Shown: positions 45,539 to 55,283, numbered from the stretch's first letter. The stretch is DNA of 64,000 nt from Gemmatimonadaceae bacterium (GCA_036496605.1 DASXKV010000033.1:186001-250000); one strand, 5' to 3'. Notes: generated by a model not told the origin, from the sequence alone. Program-made: numbers and translations.

Positions 45539-46795
45539 TTGGATATCAAGCGCGAGCCACCGAAAAAGACCAAGAAGTACATCGCCGGCGGCGTTGCCAT
45601 CCTCGGCGTGCTTGCCATCTCGGCCTTTATCAGTCGCCTCAGGCCCGCGGCCCCTCCCGTGGAGCGCGCGACCCTCTGGATCGACACGGTGAAGCGCGGC
45701 GAGATGGTTCGTTCCGTGAATGCCCCCGGGACGCTGCTCCCCGAGCACATCCGAATCATCGTCGCCATCACCAGCGGACGCGTCGAGACGCTTCCCGTTC
45801 GGCCGGGCGTTTCGGTAACGCCCGACGAGACGATCCTGACGCTGAGCAATCCCGACCTCGATTTGCAGACGCTCCAGTATCAGCAGCAGCTCACGCAGGC
45901 GTACACCGCGCTCGCTCAGCTCAAGACCAGTCTTACGCAAGGTCTCATGACGGAGGAGGGCGCCGTCGCCCAGCTCGTCACATTGTACCAGGACGCGGTT
46001 CGTCAGGTGGCGGTCGAGGATTCACTCGACAAGAAGGGTCTTGCCGGCAAGAACGAGGTCGCCTCTGCGCGCGACAAGGTGAACGAGCTCAAGCGCCGGC
46101 TAGATCTCGAGCGGCAACGCTACAGCGATATGGAGACCTCGCAGAAGCAGCAACTCGATCTCCAAACGCAGCAGATCGACGGCCTCAAGCAGATTCTTCA
46201 GGAGCAACGCAATCGCGTCGCGTCAATGCGAGTGACGGCCGGCGAATCCGGTCAGCTGCTCACGCTCGGCAACCCAGAGCTAGAGCTCGGCCAGTGGGTC
46301 AACTCGGGAATCGAGCTGGCTCGCGTCGCTCAGCCTGGTCGGCTCAAAGCCGTTCTGCGCGTTCCCGAGACGCAAGCAAAGGATGTCGCCATTGGCCAGC
46401 ACGCCATTATCGACCTGCACAACAACGGCACCATCGAGGGTCACGTCATCCGTAGCGATCCGTCTTCGCAGGCGGGAACCGTCACGGTCGAGGTCGGCCT
46501 CGACGGCCCGCTGCCGCAGGGCGCTCGTTCGGACCTGAGCGTCGACGGCACCATCGAGATAGATCGCTTGAAGAACACTCTGTATGTCGGTCGACCCGCG
46601 TATGGCCAGGCCGAAAGCACAGTCGGCTTATTCAAGGTCGAGAAGGGCTCCGGCTACGCCGACCGCGTGAACGTGAAGCTTGGTCGCGCTTCGGTGAACA
46701 CGATCGAAGTCGTCAACGGCCTCGCCGTGGGCGATAGCGTCATCATCTCGGATATGTCGACGTGGGACAACACGTCGCGCGTTAGGCTCAAGTAG
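45539..46795 (+). CDS. periplasmic adaptor (membrane fusion) protein of an efflux system
   Basis: 418 residues of the HlyD/RND-adaptor type. A cytoplasmic basic N-terminus, one membrane anchor (YIAGGVAILGVLAISAFIS), a first beta-barrel/lipoyl half (SGRVETLPVRPGVSVTPDE), a long alpha-helical hairpin (about 110-240, Gln-rich), then the second lipoyl half and beta domains (GQWVNSGIELARVAQP). It would bridge an inner-membrane transporter to an outer-membrane channel. TTG 45539 has AGAGGA at good distance. First gene of the ABC cluster. Confidence 0.92.
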   Translation: MDIKREPPKKTKKYIAGGVAILGVLAISAFISRLRPAAPPVERATLWIDTVKRGEMVRSVNAPGTLLPEHIRIIVAITSGRVETLPVRPGVSVTPDETILTLSNPDLDLQTLQYQQQLTQAYTALAQLKTSLTQGLMTEEGAVAQLVTLYQDAVRQVAVEDSLDKKGLAGKNEVASARDKVNELKRRLDLERQRYSDMETSQKQQLDLQTQQIDGLKQILQEQRNRVASMRVTAGESGQLLTLGNPELELGQWVNSGIELARVAQPGRLKAVLRVPETQAKDVAIGQHAIIDLHNNGTIEGHVIRSDPSSQAGTVTVEVGLDGPLPQGARSDLSVDGTIEIDRLKNTLYVGRPAYGQAESTVGLFKVEKGSGYADRVNVKLGRASVNTIEVVNGLAVGDSVIISDMSTWDNTSRVRLK

Positions 46796-46844
46796 TTCGA
46801 AGTCCCGTACGCCCCTCACTCCCGGACCCTAGCCCCTGGCTCAC

Positions 46845-47609
<765 letters not shown>

Positions 47610-47623
47610 TCGATGGTTGCCCG

Positions 47624-47661
47624 CGGGGCGGGTGTTTAGCAATCGCTAAACGCCCGCCCCG
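47624..47661 (+). terminator. strong intrinsic terminator between the two ATPase genes
   Basis: A 17-bp stem (left arm 47624-47640 begins CGGGGCGGGTG; right arm 47645-47661 ends CGCCCGCCCCG; one G-T pair) with a 4-base loop is followed by TTTGTTGT, 14 bases after the first ATPase gene. The second ATPase gene is thus likely to have its own promoter. Confidence 0.85.
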
Positions 47662-47695
47662 TTTGTTGTCCGCTGCTTTCCCCGATACTAGGTTT

Positions 47696-47784
47696 CTGGT
47701 GGTTGGCCGTTGGTAGTTGGTGAATAACGACGGCCGGCGCAATGCGCCGGCCAACCATCAACAACCAACAACGAACAACCAACC
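47696..47784. repeat. inverted heptamer island with a nested hairpin
   Basis: GGTTGGT-type words (47696-47722) face CAACC-type words (47752-47784). In the centre is a perfect 9-bp hairpin GGCCGGCGC (47732-47740), loop AAT, GCGCCGGCC (47744-47752). It fills the gap between the two ATPase genes. Confidence 0.65.
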
Positions 47785-47822
47785 GCCAAATAAGGATTGC
47801 CTTCCGTTTACAGGAGCCCGCT

Positions 47823-48575
47823 ATGGGTTTGTTCTCCTCGTCGACGCAATCGCGCCTCGCGGCCGCCGAGCCGGCGCCGATCACCGGACCGCTCATCGCC
47901 ATGCGCGGCCTCGAGAAGGTCTTCGAGACGCCCGCCGGCCGCATGTTTGTCCTGCGCCGTATCACGCTCGACGTGCAGCCCGGTGAATTCATCTCGGTGA
48001 TGGGTCCCTCGGGCGCCGGCAAGTCGACGCTCCTGTCCATCCTTGGTATGCTCGACAGCGCGTGGACCGGCGAGTTCTACTTCGTCGGCCACCCCGTGCA
48101 CGCGATGCCGCACAAGCAGCGCGTCGCGCTGAATAAGGAGCACATCGGCTTCGTCTTCCAGCAATATCATCTCATCGACGACCTCACCGTCGCCGAGAAT
48201 CTCGACATCCCGCTCTCGTACAGGAACGTCAAGAAATCAGAGCGCGAGGCGATTGTCGCCGACACACTCGACCGGTTCGGAATGGTCGGGAAAAAAGATC
48301 TGTATCCGCGTCAGCTGTCCGGCGGCCAGCAGCAGCTCGTTGGCGTCGCGCGCGCCGTCATCGCCAAGCCGAAGCTCATTCTGGCCGACGAGCCGACGGG
48401 GAATCTGCATTCGAGTCAAGGACGGGAGATCATGGAGCTTTTCAAGCTCCTCAACTCCCATGGCACCACGATCATCCAGGTGACGCACTCGGAAGAGAAT
48501 GCGCGCGTCGGGAATCGCATCGTCGAGCTGAAAGACGGCTGGATCACTGGAACTGAAGGCGCCGTCGCGCGCTGA
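47823..48575 (+). CDS. second ABC ATPase with non-canonical motifs
   Basis: 250 residues, MacB/LolD type. Walker [11 protein letters not shown]-loop FVFQQYHLI, signature [15 protein letters not shown] (Leu in place of the usual Arg after QQ), Walker [14 protein letters not shown] (His for the D-loop Asp) and H-loop QVTHS. The changes may lower activity or suit an asymmetric dimer with the first ATPase. No permease gene accompanies either ATPase. Confidence 0.93.
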   Translation: MGLFSSSTQSRLAAAEPAPITGPLIAMRGLEKVFETPAGRMFVLRRITLDVQPGEFISVMGPSGAGKSTLLSILGMLDSAWTGEFYFVGHPVHAMPHKQRVALNKEHIGFVFQQYHLIDDLTVAENLDIPLSYRNVKKSEREAIVADTLDRFGMVGKKDLYPRQLSGGQQQLVGVARAVIAKPKLILADEPTGNLHSSQGREIMELFKLLNSHGTTIIQVTHSEENARVGNRIVELKDGWITGTEGAVAR

Positions 48576-48655
48576 TCCGTCTTTCAACTCGTAACGAGAG
48601 GGCGGACGGCGAGCACTGGCACGCAGACCCCTCGATCGCTCCAGCTTTCCGCCCC

Positions 48656-50029
48656 ATGTCTCCGACAGAAATTCGATCCCGCCCTCACGTCCTCGTCGCC
48701 GACGATCAGACCGACGTCCTCGAGGCGTTGCGACTTCTGCTGAAAACCCACGGCTACGACATCGACACGGTGAGCTCTCCCGCGGCGGTGTTGTCTGCCC
48801 TCGAGAAGCGCGACTACGACGCGTTGCTGCTCGACATGAACTACACCCGCGACACGACGTCGGGTAAAGAAGGCCTGGACGTGCTGCACCAGCTGGTCGG
48901 CCTCGAGCCGGATCTGCCGATCATCGTGATGACAGCGTGGGGCAGCGTCGAGGGCGCCGTGGAAGCGATGCGGCATGGCGCGCGCGATTATATCGAGAAG
49001 CCGTGGGACAATGCGCGTCTCATGACGCTACTCGGCACCCAAGTGGAGTTGGGAAGGGCATTGCGCCGCGCGCGCCGCCTGGAGAACGAGAACCGGTTGC
49101 TGCGCCGCGACAACCTTCCTCGCCTCATCGCCGACTCGCCGAAGATGAAGCCAATCCTCCAGCTCATGGAGCGCGTCGGTCCATCCGATGCGAATGTGCT
49201 CATCACTGGCGAGCACGGCACGGGCAAGGAGCTCGTGGCGCAGTGGCTGCATGCGGCCTCGGCGCGAGCTCAGAAGACATTCATTCCGGTCAACCTGGGC
49301 GGCCTCTCCGAAGGCTTGTTCGAGAGCGAGCTTTTCGGGCACGTGAAAGGATCCTTCACCGACGCAAAAACGGATCGCGTCGGGCGATTCGAGCTCGCAG
49401 ATGGCGGTACGATCTTTCTCGACGAGATCGGGAACGTGCCGCTTGCAATGCAAGCAAAGCTTCTCCGCGTTCTGCAGACTGGGGACGTCGAACGCGTCGG
49501 CTCGTCCAAGGCGCGTCACGTCGACGTTCGCGTCCTCTCGGCGACGAACGCGCGACTCAACGAAGAAGTTGCCGCCGGACGTTTTCGCGAGGATTTGCTC
49601 TTCCGGATCAACACCATCGAGCTGCACCTGCCGGCTTTGCGCGAGCGCCGTGAAGACATTCCGCCGCTTGCGATGCATTTCCTTCGCCGGCACGCGGCGC
49701 GCTATCGAAAGCAGCTCTCTGGCTTCGATCCGGGCGCGATGCAGATGATCCTCGAGCACGCGTGGCCCGGCAACATCCGGGAGCTCGACCATGCGGTCGA
49801 GCGCGCAGTATTGCTCGCGCAAACCGACCAGGTGCGCACGCATGATCTGGCGCTTCGTGGCGCGAGCGCGGCCGCACCGCGCCTCGAGGATCTCACGCTC
49901 GAGGAAGTAGAGCGTTTGCTAATCCAGAAAGCGCTCAGTCGCTACGACGGCAACGTCAGTCGGGCGGCGCAGGCACTGGGCTTGTCGCGCAGCGCGCTCT
50001 ATCGGCGAATCGCAGCGTACGAGCTCTAA
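48656..50029 (+). CDS. sigma-54-type response regulator, NtrC family
   Basis: 457 residues: receiver domain (acid pair DD16-17, phosphoacceptor Asp60 in LLLDMNY, Thr in VMTAWGS, KPW), AAA+ domain (Walker A GEHGTGKE 185-192, Walker B GGTIFLDEIG, arginine fingers FREDLLFRI) and a Fis-type helix-turn-helix at the end (NVSRAAQALGLSRSALYRR). The sigma-54 contact loop, normally GAFTGA, reads GSFTDA (232-237). It pairs with the histidine kinase at 50190 and probably controls the adjacent efflux genes. Confidence 0.95.
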   Translation: MSPTEIRSRPHVLVADDQTDVLEALRLLLKTHGYDIDTVSSPAAVLSALEKRDYDALLLDMNYTRDTTSGKEGLDVLHQLVGLEPDLPIIVMTAWGSVEGAVEAMRHGARDYIEKPWDNARLMTLLGTQVELGRALRRARRLENENRLLRRDNLPRLIADSPKMKPILQLMERVGPSDANVLITGEHGTGKELVAQWLHAASARAQKTFIPVNLGGLSEGLFESELFGHVKGSFTDAKTDRVGRFELADGGTIFLDEIGNVPLAMQAKLLRVLQTGDVERVGSSKARHVDVRVLSATNARLNEEVAAGRFREDLLFRINTIELHLPALRERREDIPPLAMHFLRRHAARYRKQLSGFDPGAMQMILEHAWPGNIRELDHAVERAVLLAQTDQVRTHDLALRGASAAAPRLEDLTLEEVERLLIQKALSRYDGNVSRAAQALGLSRSALYRRIAAYEL

Positions 50030-50188
50030 GGCAGAGGGTTGAGGGTTGAGAGTTGCGTGCTGTGGGCAGAGGGCAGAGAGTTGAGGGTAGAGAGCGAAAC
50101 CCTCTGCCCTCAACTCTCTACTCTCGACCCTCTGCCTACAGCCCTCTACCTACGACCCACAACCCACAACCCTCTACCCTCTACCCTT
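50030..50188. repeat. large inverted heptamer island, CCCTCTA type
   Basis: The whole 160-base gap between regulator and kinase genes consists of AGAGGGTTGAGGG-like words followed by CCCTCTGCCCTCAACTC-like words. A perfect 12-bp pairing is GAGAGTTGAGGG (50076-50087) with CCCTCAACTCTC (50107-50118). The last 30 bases are CCACAAC and CCCTCTA tandem heptamers. The transcript could form a long imperfect hairpin and weaken read-through into the kinase gene. Confidence 0.65.
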
Positions 50189-50189
50189 A

Positions 50190-51545
50190 ATGGTCGGACG
50201 GCGTGAGAAACCGTTAGCACCTCACGAGCGGCGCGTGCTTCAGTTGGCACTTCTCGCCGGGCTGCCAGGCATCGTCGTGTCCATCATCCTGCTCTGGCGA
50301 GACAACTATAGCGCCAAAGTGCAGTGGACACTCGGGCTGGTCGTCCTCGGCTCATGGCTCATCACCGCGTTCGTGCTGCGCGAGCGCGTCGTGCGACCCC
50401 TGCAAACGCTCTCCAACATGCTCGCCGCGTTGCGGGAGGGCGATTACTCTATTCGTGCTCGGGGCGCGGAGCGCGACGACGCCCTCGGCCTTGCGTACCT
50501 GGAAGCGAATCTGCTCGGCGAAACGCTGCGCACGCAGCGCCTCGGCGCGATGGAGGCAACCGCACTTCTCCGCACCGTCATGGCGGACATCGACGTCGCG
50601 GTCTTCGCGTTCGACGACGACGAGCGTCTCCGACTCGTGAACAACGCCGGCGAGCGTCTGCTCGGGCACGTCGCCGAGCGTTTGATCGGCAGGATCGCAG
50701 ACCAATTGGGGCTTGCCGACTGTCTCGTCGGCGAATCGCCGCGCACGATGGACGTCACCTTTCCCGGCGGTGCCGGACGCTGGGAGGTGCGACGCGGGTC
50801 GTTTCGCCAAAATGGACGTCCGCACACGCTGCTCGTCCTTGCGGACGTCACCAAGGCGTTACGCGAGGAAGAACTGCAGGCGTGGCGTCGTCTCGTGCGT
50901 GTCTTGAGTCACGAGATCAACAACTCCTTGGCGCCGATCAAGTCCATCGCCGGCAGTCTGCAGACGCTGCTCGATCGACCGACGCGAAACGGCGAAGTCG
51001 ATGACGACATTCGCCGCGGGCTGTCCGTCATCGGTGGGCGCTCGGAGGCGTTGATCCGCTTCATGTCCGCATATGCGCGGCTGGCTCGTCTTCCTGCTCC
51101 GCAGCGTGTACCGCTCGACATCGGCACCTGGGTGACGCGAGTTGCGGCGCTCGAGACGAGGCTTTCTGTGCGAATCGAGGGTGGGCCGCCGACAGTGATT
51201 CGCGCCGACGGCGATCAGCTCGATCAGCTTCTTATCAACCTTTTGCGCAATGCGGTTGACGCGTCGCTCGAAACGGGAGGCGATGTCTGTATCCGATGGA
51301 CACGCCAAAACGGCACAATTTCGATCATGATTGAGGACGAGGGCCCCGGGCTGCCGAGCAGCGCGAACCTCTTCGTTCCGTTCTTCACGACGAAGCCGCA
51401 AGGATCAGGCATTGGACTCGTTTTGTCGCGACAAATTGCCGAAGCACATGGAGGCGCACTCCTGCTCGAGAATCGAAAGAGCGCGCCCGGGTGCATCGCG
51501 ACCTTCCGGTTGTCGCTCGATGAGCCCTCGAGGAGCGTCGGCTGA
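50190..51545 (+). CDS. sensor histidine kinase, NtrY/NtrB-like
   Basis: 451 residues. Two membrane segments (about 17-35 and 45-63) with almost no periplasmic loop, HAMP-like linker, PAS-like domain (about 130-225; TVMADIDVAVFAFDDDERL), phospho-His241 in VRVLSHEINNSLAPIKS, N box NLLRNAVDAS, G1 EDEGPGLP, F/G2 FFTTKPQGSGIGLVLSRQIAEAHGG. It is the likely partner of the regulator upstream and probably senses a membrane or cytoplasmic signal. Confidence 0.95.
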   Translation: MVGRREKPLAPHERRVLQLALLAGLPGIVVSIILLWRDNYSAKVQWTLGLVVLGSWLITAFVLRERVVRPLQTLSNMLAALREGDYSIRARGAERDDALGLAYLEANLLGETLRTQRLGAMEATALLRTVMADIDVAVFAFDDDERLRLVNNAGERLLGHVAERLIGRIADQLGLADCLVGESPRTMDVTFPGGAGRWEVRRGSFRQNGRPHTLLVLADVTKALREEELQAWRRLVRVLSHEINNSLAPIKSIAGSLQTLLDRPTRNGEVDDDIRRGLSVIGGRSEALIRFMSAYARLARLPAPQRVPLDIGTWVTRVAALETRLSVRIEGGPPTVIRADGDQLDQLLINLLRNAVDASLETGGDVCIRWTRQNGTISIMIEDEGPGLPSSANLFVPFFTTKPQGSGIGLVLSRQIAEAHGGALLLENRKSAPGCIATFRLSLDEPSRSVG

Positions 51546-51578
51546 AGACCGGCCCGGCCAAGGTGCGGAGTTCCTCAA

Positions 51579-51594
51579 TTGGACCTAAGTCCAA
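51579..51594 (+). terminator. short inverted repeat after the kinase gene
   Basis: TTGGAC (51579-51584), spacer CTAA, GTCCAA (51589-51594), 33 bases after the kinase stop. It has no T-run, so it could be a weak terminator or an operator for the downstream leader. Confidence 0.35.
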
Positions 51595-51601
51595 CGGGCA
51601 G

Positions 51602-51874
51602 CGGCACGTAGGATGCCCGTTCCCAACGTGCCGCGACGATGGTCGTCGCTCGGAGCCTGACCGGTATCAGACGGTCTACTCGCTTCGACTTGGGGGCGAT
51701 CGCAGTACGCAGTAGGTCGCAGGGAGCTCCACGCGATGCCGCTGGACGCCGGAAGGTTGGTTCGCCTTCTCCCAGGTTACAGGAGCGACGTGCGCCTGCT
51801 GATTTCCTGTGCTCCGCCCGCCAGGTCGCCTGCGGGGGCTTGACGCGAAGGCGGCACAGTGGGAGGGGGAGACA
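51602..51874 (+). promoter_or_regulatory. structured leader, copy A
   Basis: The 273 bases before the first barrel gene closely match 52940-53213 before the second. Hairpins kept in both copies despite base changes: GCGGCAC/GTGCCGC with a variable loop; GACGA-TGG-TCGTC; GACCG/CGGTC with a variable loop; and GCCCGC/GCGGGG near the gene. The longest shared block runs through CGGTCTACTCGCTTCGACTT. It ends in GTGGGAGGGGGAG, the ribosome site. It looks like a conserved 5' untranslated RNA; no known riboswitch class is recognised. Confidence 0.55.
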
Positions 51875-52861
51875 ATGCGAATTGGGTTTTCGAGTAGCTG
51901 TGCGATCGGCCTCGCGATCGCCCTGACCTTGGGAGGCGTGTCGACTGTGAAAGCGCAGCAGACGGACTCGACTCGCCAAACCACCAAGAAGACGAAGACG
52001 AAGAAGAAGACCACGTCGTCGCAGCGCATTCCGATCACGAAGGAATCGCCGGGAGAAGTGTCACCGACCCCGACGGTGAATCAGGATTCGATCGCGGCGG
52101 CGGAGCGTGCGCGGCAGGATTCGATAGCCGCGGCGGCCGAGCGTGCACGACAAGAGGAGATCGCTCGCGCCGAGCAGATGCGACGTGATTCGATCGCAGC
52201 GGCAGAGCGTCGGAAGCAGGATTCCATCGCCGCAGTAGAGAGAGCGCGTCAGGACTCGATCGCGCGCGCGGATTCGATTGCCGCTGCGGAGCGAGCTCGG
52301 ATTTCGTGGATGCGAAAGCACGGAGGCTGGTACTTCGGCATCGCTGCCGGCGCGAGCATTCCGACCGGTAGCATGACGAATAGCGGCTTCAATAGCGGAG
52401 GCTACAGCACGGGTTGGGACATCATGGTTCCAATCGGATATGACTTCGACAAGTCGATACTTGGTTTCCGGCTCGATGGAACGTTCGATCAGCTGAACGG
52501 CAAGGACTTCAACACGAACTTCAGCGCGCCAAATATGGACGTGTGGTCGGCCAATCTCGATCTGCGGTTACGAGTGCCGCTCGGCCGAACGTTCAGCCGG
52601 TTCTATATGTTAGGCGGCGCAACGTACAGTGGAATGAATGGTTGGTTTACCGACTTCTCGGACCCGAACAATCCGACGAACAAGCAGAGCACGCAGGGTG
52701 ATTGGGGCTGGAACGCCGGTGCGGGTTTCAACTTCAACTGGGGATACATGATCGGCTTGTTCCTCGAGTCTCGCTACGTGTGGGTGAATCAGAACAGTGT
52801 TAGCGGATTCCCGTACACGCACGCGGCCTGGGTGCCGATTGTGCTAGGCGTCACGTTCTAA
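51875..52861 (+). CDS. outer-membrane beta-barrel protein with periplasmic helical repeat, paralogue 1
   Basis: 328 residues. Signal peptide CAIGLAIALTLGGVSTVKAQ; a Lys/Thr-rich linker; a helical stretch of repeated Q-D-S-I-A-A-A-E-R-A-R units (about 65-145), likely coiled coil; and a C-terminal barrel domain of about 180 residues with alternating strands (WYFGIAAGASIPTG, MVPIGYDF, LDLRLRVPLG, FYMLGGATYSGM) ending in aromatic Phe, as in OmpA-like eight-stranded barrels. The repeat may span the periplasm or bind peptidoglycan. GGGAGG lies upstream. Tandem paralogue at 53214. Confidence 0.88.
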   Translation: MRIGFSSSCAIGLAIALTLGGVSTVKAQQTDSTRQTTKKTKTKKKTTSSQRIPITKESPGEVSPTPTVNQDSIAAAERARQDSIAAAAERARQEEIARAEQMRRDSIAAAERRKQDSIAAVERARQDSIARADSIAAAERARISWMRKHGGWYFGIAAGASIPTGSMTNSGFNSGGYSTGWDIMVPIGYDFDKSILGFRLDGTFDQLNGKDFNTNFSAPNMDVWSANLDLRLRVPLGRTFSRFYMLGGATYSGMNGWFTDFSDPNNPTNKQSTQGDWGWNAGAGFNFNWGYMIGLFLESRYVWVNQNSVSGFPYTHAAWVPIVLGVTF

Positions 52862-52888
52862 GCGAGCGCGACATCACATTTCTGAGAC

Positions 52889-52920
52889 AGCCCCACCCCG
52901 TGCTCACACGGGGCGGGGCT
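52889..52920 (+). terminator. GC-rich hairpin after barrel gene 1
   Basis: AGCCCC-A-CCCCGTG (52889-52902) pairs with CACGGGG-C-GGGGCT (52907-52920), 13 pairs with one mismatch and a 4-base loop. There is no T-run. It ends the first barrel transcript or marks the end of the duplicated unit. Confidence 0.6.
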
Positions 52921-52939
52921 GCCAGTGCTTCATATGCGC

Positions 52940-53213
52940 GGCGGCACGCAGGATGCCACAGTCCGGCGGTGCCGCGACGATGGTCGTCGCTCGGAGCGCG
53001 ACCGGCAATCGGCGGTCTACTCGCTTCGACTTGGGGCGGCCGCAGTATGCAGTAGGTCGCAAGGAGCTTCACCGCGACGATGCGGTGTGCCAGGAGGTGA
53101 GCCCCACCTCCTCTGAGTCGGATGAGGGTACCACCGATCGGTTCCGATGCTCTGCCCGCAAGGTCGCCCGCGGGGGCTTGAACTCGGAGGGCGGCATAGT
53201 GGGAGGAGAAAAA
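52940..53213 (+). promoter_or_regulatory. structured leader, copy B
   Basis: Second copy of the leader, before barrel gene 2. Same order of hairpins as copy A. The middle (about 53070-53145) differs from A and has its own hairpin, GGAGGTG with CACCTCC. The match ends at the ribosome site GTGGGAGGAG. Nothing else is seen in the gap 52862-53213 apart from the preceding hairpin. Confidence 0.55.
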
Positions 53214-54215
53214 ATGCGAATTGGGTTTTCGAGTAGCTGTGCGATCGGCCTCGCGATCGCCCTGACCTTGGGAGGCGTGTCGACTGTGAAGGCGCAGCAG
53301 ACGGACTCGACTCGCCGAACCACCCGAACGTCGCGCCGACATACCACCTCAGCGCAACGCATTCCGATCAGTAAAGAGCGGAATACATCGCCGGGTGAAG
53401 TGGCGCAGCCCGCACCACCGCCGGTGAATCAGGATTCGATCGCGGCCGCTGAGCGAGCGCGACAGGATTCGATCGCCGCAGCCGAGCGAGCACGGCAGGA
53501 TTCGGTTGCTCGCGTTGAGCAGATGCGTCGTGATTCAATCGCCGCTGTGGAGAAGCAGCGTCAGGATTCGATCGCGGCCGTCGAGAAAGCGCGTCAGGAT
53601 TCGATCGCTCGCGCAGATTCGATCGCGCGTGCGGAAGCAGAACGAATCCGGTTGCGTCGTGGGGCAGGCGGCTTCTACCTCGGCGTCGCTGCCGGTGCGA
53701 GCGTTCCGAACGGCGACATAACGAGCGCGAGCACGAACACCGGTGGGTATTCGACCGGCTGGAACGTCACGGTTCCGATCGGTTATGACTTTACCGGAAC
53801 ACCGTTTGGTCTTCGCGTCGATGGATCAATGGATCGACTCGGCGGTAAGAATTACAACAGTGCGTTCAACGCGCCGGACCTAACGGCGTATTCCATCAAC
53901 ATGGATGGCCGGCTGCGTATTCCGCTCGGACGCACGTTTAGTCGCTTCTATGTGCTTGGCGGCGCGACGACGTCGAAGCTGACCGGCTACAACCAGGATT
54001 TCACAAATCCGAACGCGCCAACGAACCAGAAGACGTTCAGCAACGCGAGCTGGAAGTGGGGTTGGAACGCAGGCGCTGGCTTCAACTTCAACTTTGGCCA
54101 CATGACCGGGCTGTTCCTCGAGTCGCGTTACTTGAGCGTCAGCCCAGACGCACAGAACGGTTTCCCGTATAGCTCAGCTCACTGGATTCCGGTCGTGCTG
54201 GGCATTCAGTTCTAA
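53214..54215 (+). CDS. outer-membrane beta-barrel protein, paralogue 2
   Basis: 333 residues with the same plan as its neighbour: signal peptide identical for over 25 residues, a repeat region of Q-D-S-I-A-A units (about 65-145), and a C-terminal barrel (FYLGVAAGASVPNG, VTVPIGYDF, MDGRLRIPLG, FYVLGGATTSKL) ending VVLGIQF with terminal Phe. The barrel halves have diverged much more than the first 100 bases of the gene. GGAGGAG lies upstream of ATG 53214. Confidence 0.88.
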   Translation: MRIGFSSSCAIGLAIALTLGGVSTVKAQQTDSTRRTTRTSRRHTTSAQRIPISKERNTSPGEVAQPAPPPVNQDSIAAAERARQDSIAAAERARQDSVARVEQMRRDSIAAVEKQRQDSIAAVEKARQDSIARADSIARAEAERIRLRRGAGGFYLGVAAGASVPNGDITSASTNTGGYSTGWNVTVPIGYDFTGTPFGLRVDGSMDRLGGKNYNSAFNAPDLTAYSINMDGRLRIPLGRTFSRFYVLGGATTSKLTGYNQDFTNPNAPTNQKTFSNASWKWGWNAGAGFNFNFGHMTGLFLESRYLSVSPDAQNGFPYSSAHWIPVVLGIQF

Positions 54216-54237
54216 GGCTAAGGGGCAGGGTGTATGC

Positions 54238-54273
54238 ATCGTGTCGCCCCGCGACGAAGCGGGGCGACACGAT
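54238..54273 (+). terminator. strong intrinsic terminator
   Basis: A perfect 15-bp stem (54238-54252 with 54259-54273; arms ATCGTGTCGCCCCGC and GCGGGGCGACACGAT), 6-base loop GACGAA, then TATCTTT, 22 bases after barrel gene 2. Confidence 0.88.
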
Positions 54274-54287
54274 TATCTTTCACGGTC

Positions 54288-55154
54288 ATGGCGACCACGA
54301 AACCGCAGCATGAATCAATGAAACGGCTGGCGTTGCTCGTCCTTGCTTTTCTGCCGTCCTGTGCGTCGGCCCAGCACTCTGGTCCGCTTCGCGGCGACGA
54401 CGAAGCGCCGCGACGAACCGTAACCTTGGCCGCGCAGGATACGTCGCCGTCACGAGATTCGGAGCCGAGCGCGGCACCGGCGTCGGAGCGGCGATTCCGG
54501 AACCGCGCGGATAGTCTTTCGTGGGTCTCGGCGAGGAACATTGCCGATAAATCGTCGGGCTTCCGCCTTGTGGTCTCGCTGGAAGACAAGCGACTCTGGG
54601 CGATCGTCGGCGAGGACACCGTGCTCGACGCTCCGGTTGCGACGGCCAAGGGGACGACGCTGAAATATGGCAAGCGCGAGTGGACCTTCCGCACTCCTCG
54701 CGGCGTGCGCAGCGTCCTGAGCAAGGAAGCGGATCCGATCTGGATTCCACCTGACTGGCTCTACGCCGAAGTTGCGACCGAGTACAATCTCAAACTTCGA
54801 AAGATCGAGCGAGGCCAGCCGATCAAACTATCGGATGGTCGCTCGCTGGTCGTTCGCGACACACTCGTCGGCCTGATCGGCAAGGACGCGCACTTCTACG
54901 AGCTGCCAGTCGACGAGCACATCGTGTTCGACAGTACGCTTTTCGTTCCACCGACGGGAACCAAGAACCGTCGCGTCGAGGGCGAGCTCGGGAAGTACCG
55001 CCTCAATCTCGGCGAAGGGTATTTGCTGCACGGCACGCCTGACAAGGAATCGATCGGCTTCGCCGCAACGCATGGCTGCGTTCGCCTTCGCGACGAGGAC
55101 ATCGAGTGGCTGTACACGTACGTGCCGGTCGGGACGAAGGTGTACATCTTCTGA
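54288..55154 (+). CDS. L,D-transpeptidase (YkuD family), exported
   Basis: 288 residues. Signal peptide (LALLVLAFLPSCASAQ; ATG 54318 would give a more usual start), a disordered linker and the YkuD catalytic domain: LVVSLEDKRLWAIVGEDTV, then YLLHGTPDKESIGFAATHGC with nucleophile Cys264 in HGCVRL. These enzymes form 3-3 cross-links in peptidoglycan or attach proteins to it, in the periplasm. Confidence 0.92.
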   Translation: MATTKPQHESMKRLALLVLAFLPSCASAQHSGPLRGDDEAPRRTVTLAAQDTSPSRDSEPSAAPASERRFRNRADSLSWVSARNIADKSSGFRLVVSLEDKRLWAIVGEDTVLDAPVATAKGTTLKYGKREWTFRTPRGVRSVLSKEADPIWIPPDWLYAEVATEYNLKLRKIERGQPIKLSDGRSLVVRDTLVGLIGKDAHFYELPVDEHIVFDSTLFVPPTGTKNRRVEGELGKYRLNLGEGYLLHGTPDKESIGFAATHGCVRLRDEDIEWLYTYVPVGTKVYIF

Positions 55155-55283
55155 GGGACTAGGGTCTAGGAGCAGGGACTAGGGCGGCCGGTCAGCGGCC
55201 GCCTTTGTTTTGCCGCACATTCCCGCCTTGCGTCCGATGCGCCGGCGTTGTCAACTCAAGTGCCTCGCAACAGGAGTCAGACA

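Noticed and set aside
48610-48640. Sigma-54 promoter-like TGGCACG near the regulator gene
   Set aside because: TGGCAC is present at about 48618 but the required TTGC at the correct spacing is missing.
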